Of a DNA stretch of 64,000 bases, positions 15,264-26,196 are shown piece after piece. The stretch's first letter is position 1, and every line of letters starts with the position of its first letter. The notes under the pieces were generated by a model, which made no database searches, was not told the DNA's origin, and worked only from the letters and a program-made list of their open reading frames with translations. The DNA comes from Cellulomonas chengniuliangii (lineage in GTDB: Bacteria > Actinomycetota > Actinomycetes > Actinomycetales > Cellulomonadaceae). The stretch is from the NCBI RefSeq assembly GCF_024508335.1, contig NZ_CP101988.1, positions 2,418,001-2,482,000 on the forward strand, written 5' to 3'. A program made the position numbers and the translations under genes.

Positions 15264-16106
15264 TCAGCGGTCGTCCTTCGCCGGCGCGACCTGGCGTCGC
15301 GCGACCGTGAGGACACCGGCGCCCAGCAGCGCGAGCACCCCAGCCGCGATCATCCACGGCTGCGTGCCGGAGTCGTCCACCAGGCCGGCCTGGCCTGCCT
15401 GGACCCCCGACGGGTTGCTGTGCAGCCCGCCCACCACCTGGGTGGCGAGGGCCAGCGTGGAGGGGTCCGAGGTGGCGTTGCCCCACGCGTAGACGATCGT
15501 GTTCGAGCCCTCGGCGACGTTCACGTCCGCCGGGCCGAGCAGAGCCGGCTCCGTCGTTCCCGCCGCGACGACCGTGGCCGACACCGTGCCGGCGGGCAGG
15601 TCGAGGGACTGCTCGTTCGGGTTGGTCAGGTTGGTGACGACCGGCTGCCCGGCCGCCAGGACGTCGACCGCCGGAGCGGCGGCGACGTGACGGACCGTGA
15701 GCCTGCCCTGGCCGGCCGCGGTGGGCGACGTGTCGTTCGTGAACAGCGTCGCGGTGGGCGACCCCGCCGTGTCGAGGTGCGCGACGGCGGTGTAGTTGCC
15801 GCCCGCGTCGAGCGGCAGGTCGACCGGGCCGATGGCCGGGGAGCTCGCGTCCGTCGCGTCCGCGGCCGTGATGGCCACGGTGTACGTGCCCGCGGGAAGG
15901 TCGAGCGGGCCGGCGAGGCTGCCGGGCGTGAAGTCGTCGATGGTGCGCTCGCCGTTCACCCACACGTCCACGGTGAGGCCGGGCACCCCGTGCAGCACCG
16001 AGAGCTGGGCGTTGTCGCCGGTCGCGGCCTGTGCGGGCACGGCGGCGAAGGTCAGTGCAGCAACGGCGATCGTTCCGGCTGCTGCTGCGAAGGGTCGTGC
16101 TCGCAT
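15264..16106 (-). CDS. Secreted DUF4397-repeat protein with C-terminal membrane anchor
   Basis: The 280-residue protein has a signal peptide (residues 1-27, ending AVPAQA), then two DUF4397 repeats beginning at AQLSVLHGVPGLTVDVWVNG and LTVRHVAAAPAVDVLAAG. It ends in one transmembrane helix (MIAAGVLALLGAGVLTV) and a basic tail (ARRQVAPAKDDR). The end has the shape of a sorting signal, but no LPXTG precedes it. ATG 16106 follows CTGGAGGACGCC. It is first in an operon with sortase, sigma and anti-sigma genes, so it is a likely target of this regulon. Confidence 0.82.
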   Translation of the reverse strand: MRARPFAAAAGTIAVAALTFAAVPAQAATGDNAQLSVLHGVPGLTVDVWVNGERTIDDFTPGSLAGPLDLPAGTYTVAITAADATDASSPAIGPVDLPLDAGGNYTAVAHLDTAGSPTATLFTNDTSPTAAGQGRLTVRHVAAAPAVDVLAAGQPVVTNLTNPNEQSLDLPAGTVSATVVAAGTTEPALLGPADVNVAEGSNTIVYAWGNATSDPSTLALATQVVGGLHSNPSGVQAGQAGLVDDSGTQPWMIAAGVLALLGAGVLTVARRQVAPAKDDR

Positions 16107-16297
16107 GGCGTCCTCCAGGTTCGGCCCGCGGAGCGGGCAGTGTCGTGCTGACACCTGTACTTCCGACTGAGGCCTGCCGGTGGATGCACCCGAGGCCACC
16201 GTCTTGTCACGCGGCTCGGTCTGGGGGACGCGACCGTCCGGCCGGAGGCGCGACCGCCCGACGAGCAGGGCGCGGCGTCCCGACAGAAGATGAGGGC

Positions 16298-17146
16298 ATG
16301 ACGCCTCAGCAGGTCTGGTTGGTCACCGGCGCTGGTCGGGGTCTGGGCGTGCACATCGCGCAGGCGGCCTTGGCCGCAGGGCACGCGGTGGTCGCGACCG
16401 GACGCAGACCGGAGTGGGTCGCGCGGGCGGTCGGCGCATCCGAGAACCTGCTCGCGCTCAAGCTCGACGTGACCGACCGGGCCGACTCACAGGCAGCCGC
16501 GCAGGCAGCGGTGGACCGGTTCGGGCGGATCGACGTGCTGGTGAACAACGCAGCCAACTTCAAGGCCGGGTTCTTCGAAGAGGTCACCCCCGAGGACTTC
16601 CGGGCCCAGATCGAGACCACCTTCTTCGGCACGGTGAACGTCACGCGTGCTGTTCTGCCGCTCCTGCGCGCCCAGCGCTCCGGTCTGGTCGTCGCGATCT
16701 CGTCGACTGCGGGACTGGTGGGCGATGAGTTCACCTCGGCCTACGCCGCCTCGAAGTTCGCCGTCGAGGGGTGGATGGAGTCGCTGGCCCCCGAGGTCGC
16801 GCCGTTCGGCATCCGCACGATGCTCGTCGATCCCGGGTTCTTCCGCACCGAGCTGCTCACCCCGGAGTCCACCAGCTACGCGGCGCCGTCGATCGACGAC
16901 TACGCCGAGCGGACCGAGGCGACCATCGCCGCCTGGACGAGCATGAACGGCAAGCAACCGGGCGACCCGGCCAAGCTCGCCGCCGCCCTGGTCCGGCTCG
17001 CCGCGCTCGACGAGCCCCCGTCCAGGTTCCCCGCCGGCGCCGACGCCGTCCGGGCGTTCGAGAAGAAGGCCGCCGACCTCCTGGCTCAGGCCCGCGCCCA
17101 CCGGGACCTGTCGGCCGCGCTCGCCTTCGACGACACGGGCGCCTGA
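16298..17146 (+). CDS. SDR-family oxidoreductase
   Basis: The 282-residue enzyme has VTGAGRGLGVHIA (cofactor loop), ATGRRPE after beta-2 (Arg-Arg suggests NADPH), NNAANFKAG, SSTAGLVG with the catalytic Ser and YAASKFAVEGW with Tyr-x-x-x-Lys. It belongs to the large group of actinobacterial SDRs that end with a helical cap (DAVRAFEKKAADL). ATG 16298 is the first in-frame Met at the conserved N-terminus. It stands alone and is divergent from the DUF4397 gene. Confidence 0.85.
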   Translation: MTPQQVWLVTGAGRGLGVHIAQAALAAGHAVVATGRRPEWVARAVGASENLLALKLDVTDRADSQAAAQAAVDRFGRIDVLVNNAANFKAGFFEEVTPEDFRAQIETTFFGTVNVTRAVLPLLRAQRSGLVVAISSTAGLVGDEFTSAYAASKFAVEGWMESLAPEVAPFGIRTMLVDPGFFRTELLTPESTSYAAPSIDDYAERTEATIAAWTSMNGKQPGDPAKLAAALVRLAALDEPPSRFPAGADAVRAFEKKAADLLAQARAHRDLSAALAFDDTGA

Positions 17147-17176
17147 CCGGGCGGTCCGGCGTCCCGCGGCCCCTGC

Positions 17177-17722
17177 TCACACCCCGCGGTCGGGCGGATT
17201 CCAGGCGAGCACCTCGTCGCACAGCTGGTCGGTCGTCAGCGCGCTGTCGAGCCGGAGGACGGGGCAAGGCAAGGCCGCCAGCCACTTCTCGTGCGCCACC
17301 CGGCTGCGGCCCTCGAAGGCAGGGTCGTCGTATCCCCGGGCCCAGGCCATGAACGCCGCATGGGCCTCCGCGTCCACCTGCCCTCGCTCCTGGCGTGCCA
17401 GTTCGCGGGCCTCGAGCCGTCGGATGCGCTCCGCCGGGTCGAGAGTCAGGAAGACCACGGCGTCGAAGCGGTCGATCACCTCGTCGCCCCAGTCGAGGAT
17501 CGAGCCGGACAGCACCCATGCGGCGCGCGGGAGGAACACCTGCCTCATCAGCGCGACCCGCTCGCCGGGCGGGCGGCTCTGGACGAAGGGAGGATCTGTC
17601 GGCAACCAGAAGTAGTCGTCGGTGTCGGCGTGCGGCACCGCCCAGACGTCCGCCAGCCTCCGCGCCAGGGTCGTGGTCCCGGAGCCGCTCGCGCCCGTCA
17701 CGTGCACGCGAGCTCGTCGCAT
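17177..17722 (-). CDS. P-loop nucleotide kinase (adenylate-kinase-like)
   Basis: The 181-residue protein has Walker A GASGSGTTTLARRLAD, in which Thr replaces the usual Lys of GKT (GSGTTT). HADTDDYFWLPTDPPF and RRLEARELAR follow, with a C-terminal substrate lid. This subgroup of small kinases is common in actinobacteria and often keeps TTTL, so the Thr may be natural rather than a defect. Substrate unknown. Confidence 0.7.
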   Translation of the reverse strand: MRRARVHVTGASGSGTTTLARRLADVWAVPHADTDDYFWLPTDPPFVQSRPPGERVALMRQVFLPRAAWVLSGSILDWGDEVIDRFDAVVFLTLDPAERIRRLEARELARQERGQVDAEAHAAFMAWARGYDDPAFEGRSRVAHEKWLAALPCPVLRLDSALTTDQLCDEVLAWNPPDRGV

Positions 17723-17816
17723 CAGGTCATCCTTCCAGGCTGAGCCGCCGGTTCCGTGGCGATCAGAGCACTGCTCCGCCGTCGCCCGTGCCCGACGCGG
17801 ACGCGGGAACGGCGTG

Positions 17817-18485
17817 TCATCGAGCTCGGCGTGCCCGCAGGACGAGGTCGCGTGTGTGGTGCGAACCCTGGCCGGGAGGGGCGACGCGCTCGCGCACCTC
17901 GTCGACCTCGATCACCCATGCCTCGTCGAGGTGCGCCACGACGTCAGCGCGCTGCACGAAGTCCTCCAACTCGAAGCCCCGCGAGCGCGCGTGCTCCGCG
18001 TCCATGTCCGCGTGCCAGGTGGCGAGCATCATCCCGCCCGGCGCGACCGACGCGAGCACGGTCCGGATCGCGTCCTCGTCCGGGGTGCGGGGCAGGGCCG
18101 GGTACTGCACCGACACCACGTCATAGGTCCCGAGATCAGGGGCGTCGCCCGCGAGGTCGGCCTGGACCCAGCGGACCTCGACCCCCGCGGCGCGCGCGGC
18201 TGCCCTCCCCCGCTCGAGCGCCGCGGCGGCGACGTCCACCGCGGTGACGTCCCATCCCTGAGCGGCCAGCCAGACGGCGTCACCGCCCTCCCCGCAGCCG
18301 ACGTCCAGCACACGCCCGGGCGCGACTCCGGTCAGCTCTGCGGCGACCACGCCGTTCACCTGGCCGCTCCACACCTGCTGCTGGGCGGCGTACCAGGCCT
18401 CCCACCCGATCACCTCGGGCGAGGTGGGGGCATCGCCGCCGGGGCCGTGGTGGTGGTCGTGCTGCTGCTCTTTGTGGTTCGTCAC
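17817..18485 (-). CDS. Class I SAM-dependent methyltransferase
   Basis: The 222-residue protein has a histidine-rich start (HKEQQHDHHHG), motif I VLDVGCGEGGDAVWLA, motif II VTAVDVAAAALERG, QADLAGD and YDVVSVQYPAL. It resembles tellurite/thiopurine-type methyltransferases (TehB-like), though the substrate cannot be inferred. The poly-His start could bind metal. Confidence 0.8.
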   Translation of the reverse strand: MTNHKEQQHDHHHGPGGDAPTSPEVIGWEAWYAAQQQVWSGQVNGVVAAELTGVAPGRVLDVGCGEGGDAVWLAAQGWDVTAVDVAAAALERGRAAARAAGVEVRWVQADLAGDAPDLGTYDVVSVQYPALPRTPDEDAIRTVLASVAPGGMMLATWHADMDAEHARSRGFELEDFVQRADVVAHLDEAWVIEVDEVRERVAPPGQGSHHTRDLVLRARRAR

Positions 18486-18533
18486 GCCGCCCAGTGTGCC
18501 TGCCGAACCACGGGAGGACGTCGGGCGGCGACC

Positions 18534-19193
18534 TCAACGGGCAGTGACGCTGGCGACGTCGATAATCCGTGGGTTGTCGAGGTCAGTGTTGTCCACGACG
18601 AGCGACGCGCGCTCCCACGGGGTGGCGCACGCGAAGTACATCTGCTGGGCTCCCACATACCGGCGCATCCGGCCGCGCTCGACGTCGGGGTCCACGGCAT
18701 CGCGTCGGGCCATGCGCCTCGTGGCCTCCTCGAACGGCACGTCGAGGAAGATCGAGAAGTCCCAGAACCGCGCGAGCTCGTCGCGGTGGAGGAACGTCCC
18801 CTCGACGAGCACCAGGGCGTCACGCGGCGCCATCCGCCGATCAGGCTGCACCGTCGAATCACGCGCGTGGTCGTACGAGCCGGGGCAGTAGGACCCGTCG
18901 CCGCCGGCAGACAGCGGGCCGAGCGTCCACGAGGCCAGTGCGTCGTAGTTGTAGGCGTCCAGCCAGAACCCCTCGGATGACTCTCTGCCTCGCGCGTGCC
19001 GGACCGCTGACGGGTTGAAGAAGTCGTCGACGTGCACAACCACCACCGGACGCGCCTCGACGCGATCCGCCAGCGTCTCGGCGAAGGTGGTCTTCCCGCT
19101 CCCGCCGACGCCGTCGATGGCGACCAAGGCCCGGCCGCTCCCAGCAACGCCCGCTGAGAGCCGCGCGACGATCATGTCCAGGTCTCCGCCCAT
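18534..19193 (-). CDS. Uridine-kinase-like P-loop protein
   Basis: The 219-residue protein has Walker A AIDGVGGSGKTTFAETLA, VVHVDDFFNPSAVRH, LVLVEGTFLHRDEL and the RRMARRD lid. These are features of the udk-like family of actinobacteria. ATG 19193 is chosen; an internal ATG 18 bases later is possible. It probably phosphorylates a nucleoside or a related small molecule. Confidence 0.8.
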   Translation of the reverse strand: MGGDLDMIVARLSAGVAGSGRALVAIDGVGGSGKTTFAETLADRVEARPVVVVHVDDFFNPSAVRHARGRESSEGFWLDAYNYDALASWTLGPLSAGGDGSYCPGSYDHARDSTVQPDRRMAPRDALVLVEGTFLHRDELARFWDFSIFLDVPFEEATRRMARRDAVDPDVERGRMRRYVGAQQMYFACATPWERASLVVDNTDLDNPRIIDVASVTAR

Positions 19194-19272
19194 GGGCGAC
19201 CATGCTGCCGGGCGCGAGCGTCGGGCGCCCGCGTCGCCGCGACCGGGGCCACGATCCCCCCATGCAATGACG

Positions 19273-19301
19273 AGGCCGCCCACCGATCCGGTGGGCGGCC
19301 T
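19273..19301. terminator. Perfect 13-bp stem hairpin (terminator)
   Basis: AGGCCGCCCACCG and CGGTGGGCGGCCT pair perfectly around a 3-base loop. It lies 34 bases downstream of the DUF1540 gene stop and before the uridine-kinase-like gene, so it most likely ends the DUF1540 transcript. Confidence 0.75.
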
Positions 19302-19335
19302 TGTCGTCATGCGGGGTCGCCGGCGAACCTGGAAG

Positions 19336-19635
19336 TCACTCCGGCGCGTAGGTCAGGCAGTCGGCCAGGTCGCGACCGGCGCCGACGCGCACCGCCTCGG
19401 CGGTGCACTCGAGCGAGGAGTTGTGCGAGCAGTCCTGCCGCTGGCAGGCGCCGACGTGGGTGACGACCTTCTCGAGGCCGCCCTTGACGGTGAGCGGGAT
19501 GAACGTCGCGCACGCGGCGTCACCATCGTGGCCGCCGATCGTGATGGCGGCCGCGTGGCAGTGGTCGTGGTCGTTGTACGAACAGCCAGCCACCGAGCAA
19601 TCGGCGACCGGGGGCATATCCATCAATGTGCTCAT
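19336..19635 (-). CDS. DUF1540 protein with two cysteine-rich repeats
   Basis: The 99-residue protein has two DUF1540 repeats, CSVAGCSYNDHDHCHAAAI and CQRQDCSHNSSLECTAEAV. Each has the Cys-x3-Cys-x7-Cys pattern with extra His and is likely to bind zinc. ATG 19635 has GGAGG 8 bases upstream. Function unknown; these proteins are small and often highly expressed. Confidence 0.85.
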   Translation of the reverse strand: MSTLMDMPPVADCSVAGCSYNDHDHCHAAAITIGGHDGDAACATFIPLTVKGGLEKVVTHVGACQRQDCSHNSSLECTAEAVRVGAGRDLADCLTYAPE

Positions 19636-19688
19636 GTCAACGGCCTCCGAGGTGAGAAACGAGTCCAGCACGGAAGAACCCCTCCGAC

Positions 19689-19718
19689 GCTAGACCCGGT
19701 CAGAGCCGGGCCGCTAGC
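19689..19718. terminator. Nested inverted repeat after the aldo/keto reductase gene
   Basis: GCTAG...CTAGC encloses CCCGG...CCGGG with a 6-base loop. It lies 38 bases downstream of the AKR stop on the minus strand and upstream of the DUF1540 gene, so it probably terminates the AKR transcript. Confidence 0.5.
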
Positions 19719-19755
19719 AAGGCAGGACTGGCTTACCTGCCGCGCCGCGGGATGC

Positions 19756-20811
19756 TCACGGCGCCGTGCCGACGCCTGCGGGGCCTGCGCCGTGGCGCCG
19801 GCGCAGGGACGGATCGAGCAGGGCTGGCGGGGCGTCGACCTTCTCCTCGGGCGCGAGGTCCACGCCCGGGGCCACGATCGTGTCGATCGCGTCGAGCACG
19901 TCGGCGGTGAGCACGGTCTGCGCCGCGGCGAGCTGGGACCGCAGGTGGTCCATGGTGCGGGGCCCGATGATCGCGCTCGTCACCGCCGGGTGCGCGGTCA
20001 CGAACCCCAACGCGAGCTGGATCATCGTCAGTCCCGCCTCCTCGGCGACCACCGCCAGCCTCTCGACGGCGTCCATGCGCGCCTGGTTGGACGGGCGGGA
20101 CAGGTCGAACCGCTGCGGCAGCACCGTGGATCGGTGGGTGGTGATGTCGCGTCCGGCGCGGACCGCGCCGGACAGCCACCCGCTGGCCAGCGGACTCCAG
20201 GCCAGGACCCCGAGCCCATGCTCCTGGGCCACGGGCAGCACGTGCGCCTCGGCGCCGCGCTGCAGGATCGAGTAGCTGGGCTGCTCGGTGACGTAGCGGC
20301 TCAGGCGGTGCTCGCGGGCGGCCCACTGGGCCTCGACGATGCGGTAGGCCGGGAACGTCGAGGACCCGAAGTAGCGGATCTTCCCCGCGCGCTGCAGGTC
20401 GGTGAGCGCAGAGAGCGTCTCCTCGTCGCTGGTGGCCGGGTCCCAGCGGTGGATCTGGTAGAGGTCGACGTGGTCGACGCCGAGGCGCCGCAGGCTGTGG
20501 TCGAGCTCGGCGACCAGCCAGCGGCGTGAGGCGCCACGGTGGTTGGGGTCGTCGCTCATCGGCATGCTCGCCTTGGTGGCCAGCACGACGTCGTCGCGGC
20601 GCCCGGCGAGGGCCTTGCCGACCATCTCCTCCGACCCGCCGGTGCTGTACCAGTCGGCGGTGTCGATGAGGTTGATGCCGGCCTCGAGGGCGGCGTCCAC
20701 CATCGCGGTGGCCTCGTCCTGGGTCGTGCGGCCGATCGAGCCGAAGTTCATCGCGCCGAGCGCGAGCGCGCTGACCTGTACTCCGGTGCGGCCCAAGGTG
20801 CGGTACAGCAT
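19756..20811 (-). CDS. Aldo/keto reductase
   Basis: The 351-residue TIM-barrel NADPH-dependent reductase has LGRTGVQVSALALGAMNFG, the catalytic Asp and Tyr in NLIDTADWYSTGGSE, Lys in VLATKASM and His in DLYQIHRWD. SPLASGWLSG and the NADPH-binding SAIIGPRTMDHL follow. The C-terminal ~35 residues are Pro/Arg-rich and not conserved. It is divergent from a TetR gene with two palindromes between them. Confidence 0.88.
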   Translation of the reverse strand: MLYRTLGRTGVQVSALALGAMNFGSIGRTTQDEATAMVDAALEAGINLIDTADWYSTGGSEEMVGKALAGRRDDVVLATKASMPMSDDPNHRGASRRWLVAELDHSLRRLGVDHVDLYQIHRWDPATSDEETLSALTDLQRAGKIRYFGSSTFPAYRIVEAQWAAREHRLSRYVTEQPSYSILQRGAEAHVLPVAQEHGLGVLAWSPLASGWLSGAVRAGRDITTHRSTVLPQRFDLSRPSNQARMDAVERLAVVAEEAGLTMIQLALGFVTAHPAVTSAIIGPRTMDHLRSQLAAAQTVLTADVLDAIDTIVAPGVDLAPEEKVDAPPALLDPSLRRRHGAGPAGVGTAP

Positions 20812-20880
20812 GGTTCCTCCTGAGGATGAGACGACGAGGCTGTTGCCGACGCTGTCGCCGGTCTGTCATGCTCGATGAAC

Positions 20881-20922
20881 CGGAGCAACGTTCCGGAAAT
20901 GACGATACGGAACAGTGTTCCG
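20881..20922. promoter_or_regulatory. Two TetR operators in the AKR/TetR divergent region
   Basis: CGGAACAGTGTTCCG (20908-20922) is a perfect 7-1-7 palindrome; CGGAGCAACGTTCCG (20881-20895) matches it at 12 of 15 positions, 27 bases apart. Both lie between the divergent starts at 20811 and 20943, so the TetR protein probably represses both genes. Confidence 0.75.
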
Positions 20923-20942
20923 GATTACAAGGAGTAACGGGA

Positions 20943-21539
20943 ATGACGGGCACCCCCACCGAGGTCGACGGCGCCCACCGGCCCGCGGCGCCGCGCAAGC
21001 GCGCCGACGCCCGGCGCAACGAGGAGACGCTGCTCGCCGCCGCGGCACGCGTGTTCGTCACCTCAGGCGTCGACGCGCCAGTCCGCGACATCGCCGCAGC
21101 GGCCGGCGTCGGGATCGGCACCATCTACCGCCACTTCCCCACCCGCGCCGACCTGATCGTCGCCGTCTACCGGCACCAGGTCGAGGCGTGCGCCGAGGCC
21201 GGCCCCGCACTGCTCGAGACCAGCAGCTCCCCGCACGCGGCTCTCGCGGCCTGGATCGACCTCTTCGTGGACTTCCTCGTCACCAAGCACGGCCTCGCCG
21301 GAGCACTGCAGTCCGACCACGCGTCCTACGACGCCCTGCACGCCTACTTCATCGACCGGCTGCTGCCGGTGGCCGCCCAGCTCCTCGACGCGGCGGCCGC
21401 CGCGGGCGAGATCCGGCCCGGCCTGGACCCCTACGTGCTCATGCGCGGCATCGGGAACCTGTGCATCGCCTCGACCGACGAGCGGTACGACGCCCGCCGC
21501 ATGGTCGAGCTCGTCGTCGCGGGCATGCGCCAGCAGTGA
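20943..21539 (+). CDS. TetR-family regulator
   Basis: The 198-residue protein has HTH region RNEETLLAAAARVFVTSG followed by VRDIAAAAGVGIGTIYRHFP and a C-terminal ligand-binding helical domain. ATG 20943 has AAGGAG 8 bases upstream. The frame is open further upstream through the operators, but that part is not coding. It is paired with the aldo/keto reductase, whose substrate may be related to the inducer. Confidence 0.88.
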   Translation: MTGTPTEVDGAHRPAAPRKRADARRNEETLLAAAARVFVTSGVDAPVRDIAAAAGVGIGTIYRHFPTRADLIVAVYRHQVEACAEAGPALLETSSSPHAALAAWIDLFVDFLVTKHGLAGALQSDHASYDALHAYFIDRLLPVAAQLLDAAAAAGEIRPGLDPYVLMRGIGNLCIASTDERYDARRMVELVVAGMRQQ

Positions 21540-21593
21540 CCGGGCCCCGAAGGACCGAGCGGGCGCGCTGACCAGCCTGCGCCCGCGGCATCG

Positions 21594-22606
21594 TCACGCC
21601 GACGCGCGCCAGACCACCTCGGTGTCGAGCAGCGCGCCCCCGGGCTCCACCTCGGCGCCCTGGATCTGCCCGAGCACGATCTCCGCGGCGCGTCGGCCCA
21701 TCAGGCGCGCGGGTTGGCGCACGGTCGAGAGCGCGGGCACGCACCGCACCGCCCACGCGCTGTCGTCGAACCCGACGACGCCGACGTCGCCCGGCACCGA
21801 GCGCCCGGCTTCGCGCAGCGCCTCGAGCACCCCCGCGGCGACCGCGTCCGACGCCGCGAAGATGCCGTCGATCGCCGGCTCGCGTCGCAGCAGCTCCCGG
21901 GCGCCCTCGAGGCCGCTCGCGTACGAGTACAGGAGGTGGTCGACGACGAGCCGGGGGTCGAACCGCTCGCCGAGCGCGTCGCGGAACCCGGCGAGCCGGT
22001 CGGAGCCGGAGTCGCGGTCGAGCGCGCACGCGACCATCGCCACTCGCTCCCGGCCCGTCGCGAGCAGCTCCTGCGTCACCGAGCGAGCCGCCGAGCGGTT
22101 GTCGATGCCGACGTACGGGATCGCAGGATGCCCCGGCGGGTGCCCGATGAACACCGCGGGCAGCCCGAGCCGCTCGACCGCCCCCGCGATGGTGTCGTGC
22201 TGGCGAGCGGAGACGAGCACCGCGCCGTCGACGAACCCGCCGCGCAGGTAGTCGGCGACGCGCTGGCTGTCGCGCTCGGAGTCCAGCACGAGCACCACGA
22301 GCTGGAAGTCCGCCTCGGAGACCACCTCGTTGGCGCCCAACAGGATGGCGCCGATGTTCGGGTCGTCAAGGAACAGCTCGTGCGGTTCGTGGACCAGGAA
22401 GCCGACTGCCCGCGAGCGCTGGGTCACGAGGTTGCGCGCCGCCGTGTTCTGCACGTAGCCGACCTTGGCGATGGCCTTCTCGATGGCCTCCCGCGCCTCC
22501 GAGGAGACGTATGACGTGCCGTTGAGCAGCCGGGACACAGTTCCTCTCGAGACCCCCGCCTCGGCGGCGACATCGTGGATCGTGGCACGGCGCCGGCCCG
22601 GATGAG

Positions 22607-22610
<4 letters not shown>
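21594..22610 (-). CDS. LacI-family repressor of the galactoside operon
   Basis: The 338-residue protein has an N-terminal LacI HTH (ATIHDVAAEAGVSRGTVSRLL ending with the hinge EKAIAKVGYVQNTAARNL) and a periplasmic-binding-like effector domain (SDAVAAGVLEALREAGRSVPG, VVGFDDSAWA). ATG 22610 overlaps the GH36 stop as ATGA, so it is the last gene of the operon. The 18-bp palindromes at 30092-30155 upstream of GH42 are its probable targets. Confidence 0.9.
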
Positions 22611-24787
<2,177 letters not shown>

Positions 24788-24791
24788 GCGG

Positions 24792-26126
24792 TCACTTGGC
24801 GACGGGGATGGACTGGGACTCGAGCGTCGAGATCGTGGATCCCTGCGCCTGCTCGAGCGACGCGAGCAGCGTCCCCGAACCGGAGACCGCGCCCTTGAAA
24901 CCGTCGGAGACGTCCGCGTAGACCTGCGTCATCGTCGGGCCCCACGTGAAGCCGGCGGGCACCTGCGTCGACGCCTCGGCGAACACGTCGTAGATGGCCT
25001 GGCCGCCGTAGAACTCGACGCCCTCCGCGAGCGCCGGCAGGTCCGCGCCGGCCTTCGTCGCCGGGTAGAGGTTCGCGCCCTTGTTCAGCAGCGTGAGCGC
25101 CTCGTCGGACGTGTTGAGCCACAGCGCGAACTTCGCCGCCTCGTAGATGTGCTCCGTGCCGCGGAAGACCGCGGTGGACGAGCCGCCCCAGTTGCCGGCG
25201 GCCTCGTCACCGGCCTCCCACTGCGGCATGGGCGCGACGGCCCACTTGCCGGTGGTGTCGGGGGCGCCGCTCGAGATCGAGTTGGCGCCCCACACCGCCG
25301 AGACCCACGTCCACGCGGCGCCCGTGTTGTAGGCGTTGTCCCACTCGCTCGTCCACGGCGGGACGCTCGAGACGAGGTCCCTGTCGATGAGGTCCTGCCA
25401 GTACTCGGCGACCTGCGTGGACTCCGTGCCCGCCAAGTCGACGCCCCATTCGTCGCCGTCGTTGGAGAACCAGGTGCCGCCCGCCTGCCAGACGAGCCCC
25501 GCGAACTGGTTGACGTCGCTCTGCGAGAAGTTCGTGATGTACCCGCCGGCCGCCTTGACCTTCTCGGCCGCGGCGGCGTACTCGGCCCACGTCGTGGGGA
25601 CGGCGATGCCGTTCGCCTCGAACAGGTCGGCGCGGTAGAAGAGCGCCATTGGGCCGGCGTCCTGCGGGACGGCGTACGCGTGCCCGTCCTCGCCGAAGCT
25701 CACCTGGTCCCAGGTCCAGTCGACGAAGTCGCCCTGCGCGGCTATGACGTCGGCGCACACGCCGAGGTCGGTGAGCCCGTCCTGGACGCGGAAGTTCGGC
25801 AGTGCGTCGTACTCGATCTGCCCGAGGTCGGGCGCGTTTCCGGCCTTGAGCTGGTTGAAGAAGTTCTGGTACGTGCCGCCGTTGCCGTTGGGCCCGGTCT
25901 GCACGGTCACCTGGATATCGGGGTTCGCCCCGTTCCAGACGTCGACGACCTCCTCGATGCCGGGGATCCACGTCGTGAACGTGAGCTCGACATCGCCGTC
26001 CGACGGCTCGCAGGCGCCCGCGGCGTCCCCCCCGGAGGAGGCTCCATCGGACGATGACGAGCAGCCGGCGACGAGCAGGGCGACCGCGGTGAGGGCGCCG
26101 ACGCTGGCGGCCTTGGTGAGACGCAT
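24792..26126 (-). CDS. ABC transporter sugar-binding lipoprotein
   Basis: The 444-residue protein has a lipoprotein signal (VALLVAGCSSSS, Cys near residue 22) and a family 1 solute-binding fold (WIPGIEEVVDVWNGANPDIQV, the central AVPQDAGPMALFYRADLFE, and the C-terminal STQVPAGFTWGPTM). AAGGAC precedes ATG 26126. In an operon with GH42, GH36 and two permeases it should bind galactosides. No ATPase gene is present, so a shared MsiK-like ATPase elsewhere is likely (inference from actinobacterial sugar transporters). Confidence 0.9.
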   Translation of the reverse strand: MRLTKAASVGALTAVALLVAGCSSSSDGASSGGDAAGACEPSDGDVELTFTTWIPGIEEVVDVWNGANPDIQVTVQTGPNGNGGTYQNFFNQLKAGNAPDLGQIEYDALPNFRVQDGLTDLGVCADVIAAQGDFVDWTWDQVSFGEDGHAYAVPQDAGPMALFYRADLFEANGIAVPTTWAEYAAAAEKVKAAGGYITNFSQSDVNQFAGLVWQAGGTWFSNDGDEWGVDLAGTESTQVAEYWQDLIDRDLVSSVPPWTSEWDNAYNTGAAWTWVSAVWGANSISSGAPDTTGKWAVAPMPQWEAGDEAAGNWGGSSTAVFRGTEHIYEAAKFALWLNTSDEALTLLNKGANLYPATKAGADLPALAEGVEFYGGQAIYDVFAEASTQVPAGFTWGPTMTQVYADVSDGFKGAVSGSGTLLASLEQAQGSTISTLESQSIPVAK

Positions 26127-26150
26127 GGTTGTCCTTATTTGTGGAGGGGA

Positions 26151-26172
26151 GCCCGGCAGGGTGCTGCCGGGC
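26151..26172. other. Intercistronic hairpin before the binding-protein gene
   Basis: GCCCGGCA and TGCCGGGC pair perfectly with a 6-base loop in the 70-base gap between the second permease and the binding-protein gene. In sugar operons such hairpins stabilise the downstream part of the message or partly terminate it, allowing more binding protein than permease. Confidence 0.5.
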
Positions 26173-26196
26173 AGCAGGCGGTCGAACGACGAGCGG

